Source of the DNA: Methanolinea sp.
GTDB lineage: Archaea; Halobacteriota; Methanomicrobia; Methanomicrobiales; Methanospirillaceae
Length of the DNA: 36,248 nucleotides
Reading direction: 5' to 3'
Assembly: GCA_018263335.1 (NCBI GenBank)
Contig: JADFCY010000002.1
Span: 1-36,248, forward strand
Part shown: piece after piece, positions 21,638 through 29,795 of the stretch
Numbering within the stretch: position 1 is the first letter of the stretch
Layout: each line of letters opens with the position of its first letter
Notes under the pieces: generated by a model
Seen by the model: the letters and a program-made list of their open reading frames with translations, nothing else
Told to the model about the DNA's origin: nothing
Database searches by the model: none
Made by a program: the position numbers and the translations under genes

Positions 21638-23208
21638 TCCCGGCATTCATTGTTGAAAACTCCCCCGCCCTGATGATCATCGTCCCCCTTGTCGCGGCGT
21701 TTCTTTCGCCGTTCATCGGCCGCATCTCATCGACGGTCCGATCGATATGGGTGGGAGGGGCGATGGCTGTCACGTCCGCGATCGCACTCATCCTCGCGCT
21801 TGACGTGTATTCCGCCGGAACCAGGCTGTATGTCTTCGGTGCCTCCGCGGCATCCGCTGCAATCCCCCCCGATTCGGGTGGCATCCCCATACGGATCATC
21901 TTCGAGATCGACCCTATGAGCGCCCTGATGCTCGTGATCACTGCAATATCGGGGTTTTCGATCATCGTCTACTCCCTCTCGAGCGAGCGCTCTCACACCG
22001 GCCTTGAGAGCTACTACACCCTCTACCTGCTGATGATCACAGGGATACTCGGGATGGTCTCGACCGGCGATATCTTCAACTTCTTCGTCTTCCTCGAGAT
22101 CCTCTCCCTCGCATCCGCCGGGCTCATCGCATACCGGATCGATGGGGGGGTCGCGGTCGAGGCGGCCCTCAAGTACTTTGTTCTCAGCACGATCGGGGCC
22201 CTCGCGATACTCGTCGCGATCGGCATATACTACGGCCAGTACAACGCGCTGAACATGGCCATGATCGCCGCGAGGATGCAGTTCTCGGTCCTTGACCAGG
22301 TGGCCCTGGTCCTGATCATCGCCGCTCTCGCGATGAAGTGCGGGGCAGTACCGATGCACTTCTGGACCCCGGATGCCTACTCGATGGCACCTTCTTCCAT
22401 CACCGCACTCCTGGTGGTCGCAAGCCAGGCGAGTCTCTACGGCCTCTTCAGGACTGTCTTCACACTCTACAACGTCACCCTCAACGCCGCAACAGTCGGG
22501 TGGCTCCTCATCATCCTCGGCGTCCTCTCGATGGTGGTGGGGGTGACGATGGCGATCCCCCAGAAGAACGTGAAACGACTTATGGCCTACCATGCAGTCT
22601 CCCAGACAGGCTACATGCTTCTCGGGGTGGGAGTCGGCCTTGCGGTGCTCGGGAACCAGTCCCTTCTCGACGCATTCGGGTACATGGCCATGGAAGGAGG
22701 GATCTTCCACATCATCAACCATGCGATGTACAAGGGGCTCCTCTTCCTCACCGCGGGGGCGATTTTTCTCCGCCTGGGGACCTACAACCTGAACAGGATG
22801 GGAGGCCTCGGCCACTCGATGAAGTGGACGATGCTCTTTTTTGTGATTGGAGCACTGGCCATTGCCGGGATCCCACCCTTCAACGGGTTTGCGTCGAAAC
22901 TGATGATCTACGAGTCTGTCTTTGTCTTCAACCCGTTGCTTGCGGTGATCGCGATGGTGGTGAGTATCCTGACCCTCGCGTCGTTTGTCAAGGTCTTCCA
23001 TTCCATCTTCATGGGGCCCGCACTTCCCGAGTATGCGGAAGTGAAGGAAGCGCCGATGCCGATGCTCGCCGGGATGGGGATCCTCGCCGTCGTGGTAATA
23101 CTCTTTGGCCTCTTCCCGGGTATTGTCGTGGAGAGCCTGATTGCCCCTGCGGCCCATGCCCTGGTGGACCAGGGGGCCTATATCGGCGCGGTGCTGGGAG
23201 GTGCATGA
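21634..23208 (+). CDS. mbhH: Mbh hydrogenase subunit H, MrpD/NuoN-like antiporter subunit
   Basis: The 524-aa protein is the large proton- or sodium-translocating subunit, with about 14 membrane helices of the PF00361 family. Family marks are FNFFVFLEILSLASAGLIAY (conserved Glu on helix 5), ALAMKCGAVPMHFWTPDAYS (Lys and His of the channel), KNVKRLMAYHAVSQTGYMLL, and HIINHAMYKGLLFLTAGAIF. These charged residues form the membrane channel in related antiporters. The ATG at 21634 gives a 4-nt overlap with mbhG. The ion (Na+ or H+) cannot be read from sequence; in Pyrococcus Mbh the antiporter module exchanges Na+ for H+. Confidence 0.95.
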   Translation: MIPAFIVENSPALMIIVPLVAAFLSPFIGRISSTVRSIWVGGAMAVTSAIALILALDVYSAGTRLYVFGASAASAAIPPDSGGIPIRIIFEIDPMSALMLVITAISGFSIIVYSLSSERSHTGLESYYTLYLLMITGILGMVSTGDIFNFFVFLEILSLASAGLIAYRIDGGVAVEAALKYFVLSTIGALAILVAIGIYYGQYNALNMAMIAARMQFSVLDQVALVLIIAALAMKCGAVPMHFWTPDAYSMAPSSITALLVVASQASLYGLFRTVFTLYNVTLNAATVGWLLIILGVLSMVVGVTMAIPQKNVKRLMAYHAVSQTGYMLLGVGVGLAVLGNQSLLDAFGYMAMEGGIFHIINHAMYKGLLFLTAGAIFLRLGTYNLNRMGGLGHSMKWTMLFFVIGALAIAGIPPFNGFASKLMIYESVFVFNPLLAVIAMVVSILTLASFVKVFHSIFMGPALPEYAEVKEAPMPMLAGMGILAVVVILFGLFPGIVVESLIAPAAHALVDQGAYIGAVLGGA

Positions 23209-23212
23209 GACG

Positions 23213-23560
23213 ATGGATGCGACCTCAACGCTCCTGACCGGAGCTGGATACTGGAACCCGCTGGCATGGCTCCTCGGCCTCGTTGTCGCAATCATTCTCG
23301 CCTGGCTCATCTACTCGATGGGTGAGAAGGGGTACAAGCCCGGCACTGCGCAGGCAGAGCCCTTCATTTCAGGAAACAAGGAGCCTGAGAAGGGGATGGT
23401 CCATGTCAGGGCCGGGAACCTGTACTGGGGATACCTCGAGGCACTCAGGGGATATTACGACCGCCTGGTCCCCCTCCATTCGGGGAATCTCCACGACTAT
23501 ATCCTCTGGTATCTCGGTATCACCGCGCTCTTCCTCGTGCTGGTGGTGATCTTCTCATGA
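23213..23560 (+). CDS. mbhI: Mbh hydrogenase subunit I
   Basis: The 115-aa protein has one membrane helix near the N-terminus (~15-38) and one near the C-terminus (~95-115), with a loop containing EPFISGNKEPEKGMVHVRAG and a Tyr-rich stretch. The position between the MrpD-like and the small-subunit genes, and the size, match MbhI, which links the antiporter module to the hydrogenase module. The ATG at 23213 follows the mbhH stop by 4 nt. It overlaps mbhJ by 4 nt. Confidence 0.85.
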   Translation: MDATSTLLTGAGYWNPLAWLLGLVVAIILAWLIYSMGEKGYKPGTAQAEPFISGNKEPEKGMVHVRAGNLYWGYLEALRGYYDRLVPLHSGNLHDYILWYLGITALFLVLVVIFS

Positions 23561-23991
23561 GATTGAACTCCTCGTTCAACCGGTCCCTCTGGGTCTACCA
23601 CTTCAACTCGGGGTCCTGCAACGGCTGCGAGATCGAGATCGTGGCTGCCATCACTCCCCGGTATGACCCGGAGCGGTTTGGCATTAAACTGGTGGGAACC
23701 CCCCGCCATGCCGACGTGATGCTCGTCACCGGGCCGGTGGTTCACAAGATGAAGGACCGGTTGCTCAGGGTATACGCCCAGATGCCTGACCCAAAACTCG
23801 TGATGTGCATCGGTACCTGCGGGATCTCGGGGGGCGTGTTCTTTGACTCGTATAACCTGGAAGGGCCGGTTGACGAGGTCCTTCCCGTCGACGTCTACGT
23901 TCCGGGCTGCCCCCCCCGGCCCGAGGCGATCATCCACGGGGTGGTCACCGCCCTCGCAAAACTCGAAAGGCTCCAGGGGGAAAGAGCATGA
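23557..23991 (+). CDS. mbhJ: Mbh hydrogenase subunit J, small [4Fe-4S] subunit
   Basis: The 144-aa protein is the NuoB-like small hydrogenase subunit carrying the proximal [4Fe-4S] cluster. The cysteines are C21 and C24 (SGSCNGCEIE), C88 (CIGTC) and C118 (VPGCPPRPE). It has no Tat signal, as expected for a cytoplasm-facing energy-converting hydrogenase. It passes electrons between the ferredoxin-like subunit N and the nickel site in subunit L. It overlaps both neighbours by 4-5 nt. Confidence 0.94.
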   Translation: MRLNSSFNRSLWVYHFNSGSCNGCEIEIVAAITPRYDPERFGIKLVGTPRHADVMLVTGPVVHKMKDRLLRVYAQMPDPKLVMCIGTCGISGGVFFDSYNLEGPVDEVLPVDVYVPGCPPRPEAIIHGVVTALAKLERLQGERA

Positions 23992-24623
23992 CAGGATCTA
24001 TCATCTCACCACAACAGGTGATGGACCGGTTCACGGCACGTATCGGAAGCGGAATTCGGGAAGCCCGTATCAGTGAACGGCGCGAAGGGAAGAAGAAAAA
24101 TCCCCACTACACGATCTGGCTCGAGATCGACAAGGAACTGCTCAGGCCGGCCATCGAGATCCTGATGGAGATCCGATTCCCGCATCTTTCTGTTATTGGT
24201 GCAAATGATCTCGGCGATTCGATACGCCTCGTGTATATCTTCTCCATTCAGTACGGTGAGGTAAAGAGTGAATACATGGTGACCTTCGCGGTGACCCTTC
24301 CGAAGACCGATCTTACCATCCCAACGATATCGGATCTTATCCCCGGGGCGGTATTCGGCGAACGCGAAAAGCAAGAGTTTCTCGGGGTGAAGGTGGTAGG
24401 AATACCGGACAGCCGCCGCCTTTTCCTCCCCGAAGATTTCCCTGCAGGGGTGTATCCCTGGAGGAAGGATGAGACCGGGATACCTCCTGGAATGGTGAAG
24501 GATCTCTGGGCATCCAGGAGACCCGCGAACCGGCCGGCCCCAGTAGTGGAGATCAAAGAGGTCTCCGGGATCAATGCAGAACCAGCGAAAGAGAGTGGAC
24601 AGTCACCAAAGGAGGACAACTGA
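23988..24623 (+). CDS. mbhK: Mbh hydrogenase subunit K, NuoC-like
   Basis: The 211-aa protein is a NuoC/30-kDa-type subunit: the family box EREKQEFLGVKVVGIPDSRR followed by LFLPEDFPAGVYPWRKDE appears at about residues 124-162. It holds the hydrogenase module together and has no cofactor. The N-terminal ~55 residues and C-terminal ~40 residues are less conserved and charged. The ATG at 23988 overlaps the mbhJ stop; mbhL follows after 1 nt with its own ribosome binding site (GGAGG at 24611). Confidence 0.9.
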   Translation: MTGSIISPQQVMDRFTARIGSGIREARISERREGKKKNPHYTIWLEIDKELLRPAIEILMEIRFPHLSVIGANDLGDSIRLVYIFSIQYGEVKSEYMVTFAVTLPKTDLTIPTISDLIPGAVFGEREKQEFLGVKVVGIPDSRRLFLPEDFPAGVYPWRKDETGIPPGMVKDLWASRRPANRPAPVVEIKEVSGINAEPAKESGQSPKEDN

Positions 24624-24624
24624 C

Positions 24625-25854
24625 ATGGCCCCCGATGAGAAGAAGGCGCCATACACCGTGCAGATCGGACCGGTCCACCCTGCATTGAAGGAACCTGTGA
24701 TGTTCACCTTCGAGATGGAGGGGGAGCAGGTAAAAGCAGTCGACTTTGCTCCCGGGCAGACCCACAGGGGTATCGAATGGATGGGGATGCGCCGGAATCC
24801 TGTGCAGATTGTCCATCTCACGGATCGGATCTGCGGCATATGCGGGGTTGTCCATACCCTTTCATTTTCCCTCGCAGTCGAGCAGATCGCGGAGATCCAG
24901 GTCCCGGAACGGGCTGATTATATCAGGTCAATCCTTCACGAGTTCGAGCGTATCCAGTCCCACCTCCTGTGGGCTGGTGTCGCCGCTCACGAACTCGGTT
25001 TCGATTCGCTCCTGCACCTGACATGGAGGGTGCGCGAGCAGGCCATGGATGTGATAGAGAACCTGACGGGAAACCGTGTCAATTACGGGATCGTCCAGGT
25101 AGGAGGTGTGAGGAGGGACATCGCTCCCGAACAGCACCCGGCCATCGAGCAATGCCTGTCAGCATACGAAGGGCTTCTTGAAAAGCTCCTGAACCTTTTC
25201 CTGGACGACCGGACGATCGCCATGCGCTGCAGGGATTGCGGAATTCTGACGAGAAAGGATGCCATTGAATTATGTACCGTGGGGCCGACCGCGCGGGCGT
25301 CAGGAGTCAACGTCGACCTCAGGCAGGACTATCCATACGCTGCCTACGGAGATCTCGATGTCAGGGCCATCCTCCCTGAACAGCACATGGGGGAGACCCA
25401 CGGCGACGTCTTCGACAGGATCGTGGTAAGGTTGCTGGAGGTGGGCCAGTCCTGCCAGATAATCCGGCAGTGCCTCTCCGAGATGCCGGCAGGCCCAATC
25501 ACCGCTGAAGAGAAACTCGCGAAACTCCTTCTCATCTGCAAGAAGGCACAGGGCGAGGCCATCGGGAGAGTCGAGGCCCCAAGGGGCGAATGCCTCCATT
25601 ACGTCCGGATGGACGGGAAGGAATCTCCTACCGCGTGGAAGGTCAAGGCATCGTCATACAGCAATCTCATGTCATGGATACCCATGCTGATTGGAGAACA
25701 GATCGCAGACATTCCCATCATCGTTGCATCTATCGACCCCTGCCTCTCCTGCACTGACAGGGTTGCGGTGGTCAGGGAGGGGCAGCGGAGTATCCTCACA
25801 AAGGAATACCTCCACCGCCTCTCAGTGGAGAAGACAAGGAGGCTGCAGCGATGA
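24625..25854 (+). CDS. mbhL: Mbh [NiFe]-hydrogenase subunit L, catalytic large subunit
   Basis: The 409-aa protein holds the [NiFe] site. Both nickel motifs are present: C70-x-x-C73 in DRICGICGVVHT and C373-x-x-C376 in DPCLSCTDR. This separates it from the related Mbx/MBS sulfane-sulfur reductases and complex I NuoD, which lack the full set. About 30 residues follow the Arg three positions after C376; such tails are removed by a HycI-type protease in several group 4 hydrogenases, and a protease gene lies at 27374-27838. The ATG at 24625 has a GGAGG ribosome binding site; an upstream ATG at 24574 lies inside mbhK. It produces or consumes H2 with ferredoxin. Confidence 0.96.
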   Translation: MAPDEKKAPYTVQIGPVHPALKEPVMFTFEMEGEQVKAVDFAPGQTHRGIEWMGMRRNPVQIVHLTDRICGICGVVHTLSFSLAVEQIAEIQVPERADYIRSILHEFERIQSHLLWAGVAAHELGFDSLLHLTWRVREQAMDVIENLTGNRVNYGIVQVGGVRRDIAPEQHPAIEQCLSAYEGLLEKLLNLFLDDRTIAMRCRDCGILTRKDAIELCTVGPTARASGVNVDLRQDYPYAAYGDLDVRAILPEQHMGETHGDVFDRIVVRLLEVGQSCQIIRQCLSEMPAGPITAEEKLAKLLLICKKAQGEAIGRVEAPRGECLHYVRMDGKESPTAWKVKASSYSNLMSWIPMLIGEQIADIPIIVASIDPCLSCTDRVAVVREGQRSILTKEYLHRLSVEKTRRLQR

Positions 25855-26870
25855 CCCCGGCCGGAATTGCCGTCATCCTGGGCTGGTGCGTCTTTTTCTC
25901 GCTCTTTGCCATTGCAGGCGGGCTCTTCCTGCTCGGGGTTGACAGAAAGCTCGCCGCCCACATGCAGGCGAGGATAGGCCCGCCGATACGCCAGCCCTTC
26001 ATCGACGTCGCAAAGCTCCTCCAGAAAGAGAACGTGGTCCCTGCAAACGCCATTTCCAGCATCTTTCACGCCGCCCCGGTGATTGCGCTGGCATCGAGTA
26101 TCGTGATCCTCTTTTACCTGCCGGTGGGAAGCATCCTTCCGGTGCTCGGCATGTACGGAGACCTGGTGCTGGTGATGTACCTTTTGACAGTTCCCGCGCT
26201 CGCAATGGTCGCAGGGGGCTTTGCGTCCGGTTCACCGTATGCAACAGTGGGTGCACAGCGCGAGATGGTCACCATGATCGCATACGAGTTTCCGCTTGCG
26301 ATCGTCGTGATCGGGGTTGCATGGCGCATCGGGGCGGCCGGACTCGCCTCGCCGTTCGCACTCGCGACGATCGCGGCAACCCCGATTTGGACCGTTGTCG
26401 GGCCCATTGGGTTTATCGGGGCCTTCATTCTCCTCCTTGTGCTTGCTGTGGTCACCCCTGCCGAGCTCTCCCGCATCCCCTTCGACACCCAGGAGGCGGA
26501 GACCGAGCTTGCCGGCGGGTTGCTTGTGGAGTACTCGGGGAAGAACCTCGCCATGTTCTACCTCGCCCAGGGAGTAAAGACACTTGTCCTCGCGGCCGTG
26601 ATCGTTGCGATCTTCTTCCCGTGGAACCTCTCGGGATTCCTCGCGATGCCCCCGTGGCTGGCCATTCCCGCGGATCTCCTCTTCTTCCTCGTAAAGGCAA
26701 TCATCGTGCTCTTCTTTGCCGTCACCCTCGTCAGGGTGGGAATGGCGAGGTTCCGGATCACCCAGGTGGTCTCGATCTACTGGCGTTCCCTCTCGGTGAT
26801 CGGCCTCTTCGGCCTCATTCTCCTGATGGCCGATGCCGCACTTCCCGCGCTCGTGGGGGTGGGACTATGA
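25851..26870 (+). CDS. mbhM: Mbh hydrogenase subunit M, NuoH-like membrane anchor
   Basis: The 339-aa protein has about eight membrane helices and is the NuoH-type subunit that connects the hydrogenase to the ion-pumping membrane arm. Family features are DRKLAAHMQARIGPP near the N-terminus (with FIDVAKLLQKE following), SPYATVGAQREMVTMIAYEF, and the acidic loop RIPFDTQEAETELAGGLLVE. These residues form the quinone-like cavity and E-channel in relatives. It overlaps mbhL and mbhN by 4 nt. Confidence 0.95.
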   Translation: MTPAGIAVILGWCVFFSLFAIAGGLFLLGVDRKLAAHMQARIGPPIRQPFIDVAKLLQKENVVPANAISSIFHAAPVIALASSIVILFYLPVGSILPVLGMYGDLVLVMYLLTVPALAMVAGGFASGSPYATVGAQREMVTMIAYEFPLAIVVIGVAWRIGAAGLASPFALATIAATPIWTVVGPIGFIGAFILLLVLAVVTPAELSRIPFDTQEAETELAGGLLVEYSGKNLAMFYLAQGVKTLVLAAVIVAIFFPWNLSGFLAMPPWLAIPADLLFFLVKAIIVLFFAVTLVRVGMARFRITQVVSIYWRSLSVIGLFGLILLMADAALPALVGVGL

Positions 26871-27268
26871 GGCTTCTCCCGCTCATTCCCGAACTCGTCC
26901 GCCAGCTCTTCCGCGAGCCGGCAACGAACCGGTTCCCTGCCAAGTACCTCCCGCCCACGGTTACGGGGTTTTTACGTGACGTGGCTTCGGGGAAGACCCG
27001 ACTCATCCCGCCTGTCCCCACACCCCCGGAGTTCAGGGGCAAAATCGCCTACGCGCGTGATACCTGCATCGGGTGCGGCCTTTGCACAAAGATATGCCCA
27101 TCTCATGCCATCGAACTGCTGCCGACAAAAAAGGTACGCATCTGGGTCGACCAGTGCATCTTCTGCTCGCAGTGCACCAGCATCTGTCCCAAAAGCAGCC
27201 TCTCCATGAGCGCCGAGTTCCTCCTTGCAGACGAGGACAGGTACTCGGAGAACCTGATCGTGGAGTGA
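26867..27268 (+). CDS. mbhN: Mbh hydrogenase subunit N, 2[4Fe-4S] ferredoxin subunit
   Basis: The 133-aa NuoI-like protein has two [4Fe-4S] motifs, CIGCGLCTKICP and CIFCSQCTSICP, and accepts electrons from soluble ferredoxin. The N-terminal ~50 residues form the stretch that docks to the other subunits. The ATG at 26867 overlaps the mbhM stop by 4 nt; a long upstream frame is a shadow of mbhM. It ends the 14-gene operon; a T5 run follows 14 nt later. Confidence 0.94.
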   Translation: MRLLPLIPELVRQLFREPATNRFPAKYLPPTVTGFLRDVASGKTRLIPPVPTPPEFRGKIAYARDTCIGCGLCTKICPSHAIELLPTKKVRIWVDQCIFCSQCTSICPKSSLSMSAEFLLADEDRYSENLIVE

Positions 27269-27281
27269 AGGGAATTCTTCA

Positions 27282-27286
27282 TTTTT
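27282..27286 (+). terminator. Possible oligo-T terminator of the mbh operon
   Basis: Five consecutive T residues lie 14 nt after the mbhN stop codon in the 105-nt gap before the convergent protease gene. The run is short, so the call is tentative. Confidence 0.3.
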
Positions 27287-27373
27287 CATCAATCTCCGGA
27301 AGTGCCCGGGCTGTATTCATCCCGGCAGAGATACTGGGTCAAAGAGCAAGTGCGCGGAATACCCCACCTTTCC

Positions 27374-27838
27374 TCATGCTGACGCTTCCGGTTCTTCTCC
27401 CAGCACCGGGATTGCTCCAACCTCCCCCTTCTCGAGAACCCGGATGAGCCGGTCTGCGCCCTCCTGCACCTCGGGACTCAGGCCCTCCCCCGAATCCACC
27501 ACCTTCGGCTGGATCCCGATGAGGATGATCGCTCCGGCACTCTCCTCAACAAAACCGATGAAAAAGTCGAGCGGGAGCTGGTGAGTCACGATACCCACAT
27601 CCCTGATCCTCTCCTTCGGGATGACCATACACTCCCCGGGGTCAACGCCCATATCCGCAGCGTCTACCAGGACAAGGAGATCGGGATGGTGCCGCCTCAC
27701 AAGGCCTGTAAAGTTCTCAGGCGCGGTCCCGCAGTCTGCCGTCCTCCATCCCGGGGCGCAAAAACAGGAAGCGACGTAATTCCCGGCACCGTCATCCCTC
27801 CTGAGAGGGTTGCCGATGCCAAGGAGCATGTTCCTCAC
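27374..27838 (-). CDS. Hydrogenase maturation protease (HycI family)
   Basis: The 154-aa protein matches the HycI/HybD peptidase family that clips the C-terminus of [NiFe] hydrogenase large subunits after nickel insertion. Visible marks are the N-terminal GIGNPLRRDDGAGN (with the nickel-sensing Asp), LVLVDAADMGVDPGE (second acidic ligand) and THQLPLDFFIG (His ligand). The likely substrate is MbhL, which ends 1.5 kb away on the other strand. The GTG at 27838 has a near-perfect GGATGTGATC ribosome binding site; ATG at 27829 is an alternative. It follows the response regulator gene by 30 nt in the same direction and is probably the last gene of that operon. Confidence 0.9.
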   Translation of the reverse strand: MRNMLLGIGNPLRRDDGAGNYVASCFCAPGWRTADCGTAPENFTGLVRRHHPDLLVLVDAADMGVDPGECMVIPKERIRDVGIVTHQLPLDFFIGFVEESAGAIILIGIQPKVVDSGEGLSPEVQEGADRLIRVLEKGEVGAIPVLGEEPEASA

Positions 27839-27868
27839 ACGATCACATCCGTGACGGGGACATGGTTT

Positions 27869-28537
27869 TCAGGCCCCTTCTCTGCCGGGATCTCCCCCGC
27901 TCCCATCCCCCTTCAGGTTCATTCGGATCACCCTTCTGATCTCCTGGTGACGCTCCCTCATCGCGTTCTGTGCGTTCTCCATGCGCCCGATAGCCTCAAG
28001 AAGATCCCCCTTCCGGGGATCGTCTTCCGCACTCGTGCGAAACACGTTCCAGAGCAGAAGGAGAAGCCTCTGGTGTACCTCGATGTCCCTCGAGAGTCGC
28101 CGGAACTCGTCCAGGAGCCCGGCATCAACCCCCGAAATGCGGGCCCTATCCACCTCGTCCCCAATCTCAGACTCCTTTTTGAAATAACGCCGTATGACCC
28201 TGCAGAGATCTCTCCTGGTGATGGGCTTCTGGATATAGTCCTCGAACTGCGCGGTATGGGCCTGGACCTCCGCGGGATCGAGGCTCTTGGCAGTGATCAT
28301 CATCACCGGGATATCTGCAGTCCGCTTATCCTGCTTGATCCGGGAGAGCGTCTCCCACCCGTCCATGGGCTCCATGAGGATATCGAGGAATACGAGGTCG
28401 GGGTGCTTTTGCCGGATCACGGCAAGCGCCTCCTCGCCAGAGTGTGCCTCAATGGCCTCCAGGCCCTCATGCCTCACCATCCTTGCCAGGATATCAGTGA
28501 TGGCAGGGTTGTCGTCAACGATGAGGATCCGGTACAT
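27869..28537 (-). CDS. Response regulator with REC domain and helical C-terminal tail
   Basis: The 222-aa protein has a receiver domain (residues 1-118) with D8/D9, phosphoacceptor D52 (VFLDILMEPMDGW), T82 and K104. The C-terminal ~90 residues are helical, with LDEFRRLSRDIEVHQRLLLL recalling the tail of the response regulator at 873-1475. There is no DNA-binding domain and no kinase nearby. It overlaps the Roadblock gene upstream at the stop/start junction and precedes the hydrogenase protease gene, so its job may be to control a protein partner such as the Roadblock proteins. Confidence 0.87.
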   Translation of the reverse strand: MYRILIVDDNPAITDILARMVRHEGLEAIEAHSGEEALAVIRQKHPDLVFLDILMEPMDGWETLSRIKQDKRTADIPVMMITAKSLDPAEVQAHTAQFEDYIQKPITRRDLCRVIRRYFKKESEIGDEVDRARISGVDAGLLDEFRRLSRDIEVHQRLLLLLWNVFRTSAEDDPRKGDLLEAIGRMENAQNAMRERHQEIRRVIRMNLKGDGSGGDPGREGA

Positions 28538-29415
28538 CAGGCAACCTCCCTCCCCTCATCAGCCATGTCTGGGATCTCCTTCAGGATCTTCCGTATCTGG
28601 CCAAGATTGACTCCGGGGCTGGTGAGGATACAGAGATACTCATTGAAGTACGGGGCGACAATCACCTTCCCTGAAGGGATCTGCAGTGTCAGGTGGACGA
28701 ACGAGCCGGTACGCATCACGGAGCTGATCTCCCTTGCCGCATGAAGCATGTCCTCGGCTAGGACAACAAGGGAATCAAGTTCCATGTTTCCAATGGAGAG
28801 CACCGATTTTCCTCTCCCGAATATGGAGACCGCCTGGACTCCCGGGAGCCTGAGGATGCGGCCCAGGAGAAGGTAGGCGAGGTCCTCGAGATCGAGGCCG
28901 CTCGGGAGGACAACGGGGGCCTCTTCGGCGGCATCTTCGGTGCTCTCACCGGCAGCATCCCGGGATGGAAGGTTCCTCCTGGGAAGTGGGGGCACTCCCC
29001 CCGCACCGGGGGCATTCACAGAAGCCGGTTCCCCCTCCCTGGTGGTGTGTGGGGAGACGGAATCTGCTCTGCCCGGTTGGATCATCGGTATCGTGTCACT
29101 GCTCGGGCATATCGAGCCGGATTCCATCAGGTGGCGGGTGGCCTCCTCCATCTCCTCGCTTGTATACCGGTAGATGGAGAGGTCGACCACGGGAAAGGTG
29201 AGTATGTGACGATATGCGGCCTCTCCCTTGAGTTCGTCCTTCCCCCTGCGGAAGCTGCAGCCCATCGGACTGCCCTTCCGGACAAGGACATGCCCCTCCC
29301 CATCCGGCGCGTGCACCAGGATCATCCCCTGGAAGCGTGCCGCGTGGATGAGAATCCACTTGAACGGCGCCTGCATCTCCCCAACAAAAAACCCGGCGGG
29401 CAGAGATCCGGTCAT
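28537..29415 (-). CDS. Two-domain protein with C-terminal Roadblock/LC7-like domain
   Basis: The 292-aa protein has an N-terminal domain (~1-95) reminiscent of the DUF2226/DUF4388-type domain of archaeal signalling proteins (GMILVHAPDGEGHVLVRKGS). A low-complexity Pro/Glu/Ser linker (~100-175) follows, and then a Roadblock/LC7 domain (~178-285; GVQAVSIFGRGKSVLSIGN, LTLQIPSGKVIVAPYFNEYL). Roadblock domains bind small GTPases or other Roadblock proteins. It overlaps its upstream neighbour by 4 nt (29412-29415) and the next gene at its stop, so the three are coupled. Confidence is good for the C-terminal domain and low for the N-terminal one. Confidence 0.72.
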   Translation of the reverse strand: MTGSLPAGFFVGEMQAPFKWILIHAARFQGMILVHAPDGEGHVLVRKGSPMGCSFRRGKDELKGEAAYRHILTFPVVDLSIYRYTSEEMEEATRHLMESGSICPSSDTIPMIQPGRADSVSPHTTREGEPASVNAPGAGGVPPLPRRNLPSRDAAGESTEDAAEEAPVVLPSGLDLEDLAYLLLGRILRLPGVQAVSIFGRGKSVLSIGNMELDSLVVLAEDMLHAAREISSVMRTGSFVHLTLQIPSGKVIVAPYFNEYLCILTSPGVNLGQIRKILKEIPDMADEGREVA

Positions 29416-29759
29416 AGGAACGATGAGATGATATCCTGGTGCTTCTTCATTTCATAACTGACCTGGCCGACATTTGCCCCGACCTGGGTGATCACGACCA
29501 GGAAGTACCCGGACCGGAGGGGTACAGAGATCAATGCCAGGTCCCGGAACTCTACGAAGACCATCGAGATCTGCTCCTGGCCAAGGCGCGTGGCCATTGC
29601 CCTGGACTCGGCCATCACAAACGCCACCACCGCGGCAAGCTGCTCTCCTCGAATGTTCGATGCCCCCATCTCATCGGCGACCCGGCCCTCGGAGTCGATG
29701 ACGATCACCATCCTCACCCCTTCGAGTGAGAAGAGGTGCTGGAGTTCGTTCTTCAGCAT
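29412..29759 (-). CDS. Roadblock/LC7 domain protein
   Basis: The 115-aa protein is a single Roadblock/LC7 domain of the MglB/robl type: helix LKNELQHLF, strand VRMVIVIDSEGRVADEMG, helix with the conserved LAAVVAFVMAESRAMATRLG, and strands MVFVEFRDLALISVPLRSGY. Such proteins regulate MglA-type small GTPases in bacteria, but no GTPase gene lies in the window. It is coupled to the following Roadblock gene (ATGA overlap) and follows the HAMP gene by 36 nt. Confidence 0.85.
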   Translation of the reverse strand: MLKNELQHLFSLEGVRMVIVIDSEGRVADEMGASNIRGEQLAAVVAFVMAESRAMATRLGQEQISMVFVEFRDLALISVPLRSGYFLVVITQVGANVGQVSYEMKKHQDIISSFL

Positions 29760-29795
29760 CCGATCAGTTCCTCCCTTCCCTTGTTGGATGGGCGT

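Noticed and set aside
21727-23310. Very long open frame on the minus strand opposite mbhH
   Set aside because: His/Arg/Asp-rich composition typical of an antisense shadow of a GC-rich membrane-protein gene; mbhH is clearly coding on the plus strand.
24625-25854. Mbx/MBS sulfane-sulfur reductase instead of hydrogenase
   Set aside because: The large subunit has both CxxC nickel-binding motifs, which those relatives lack.
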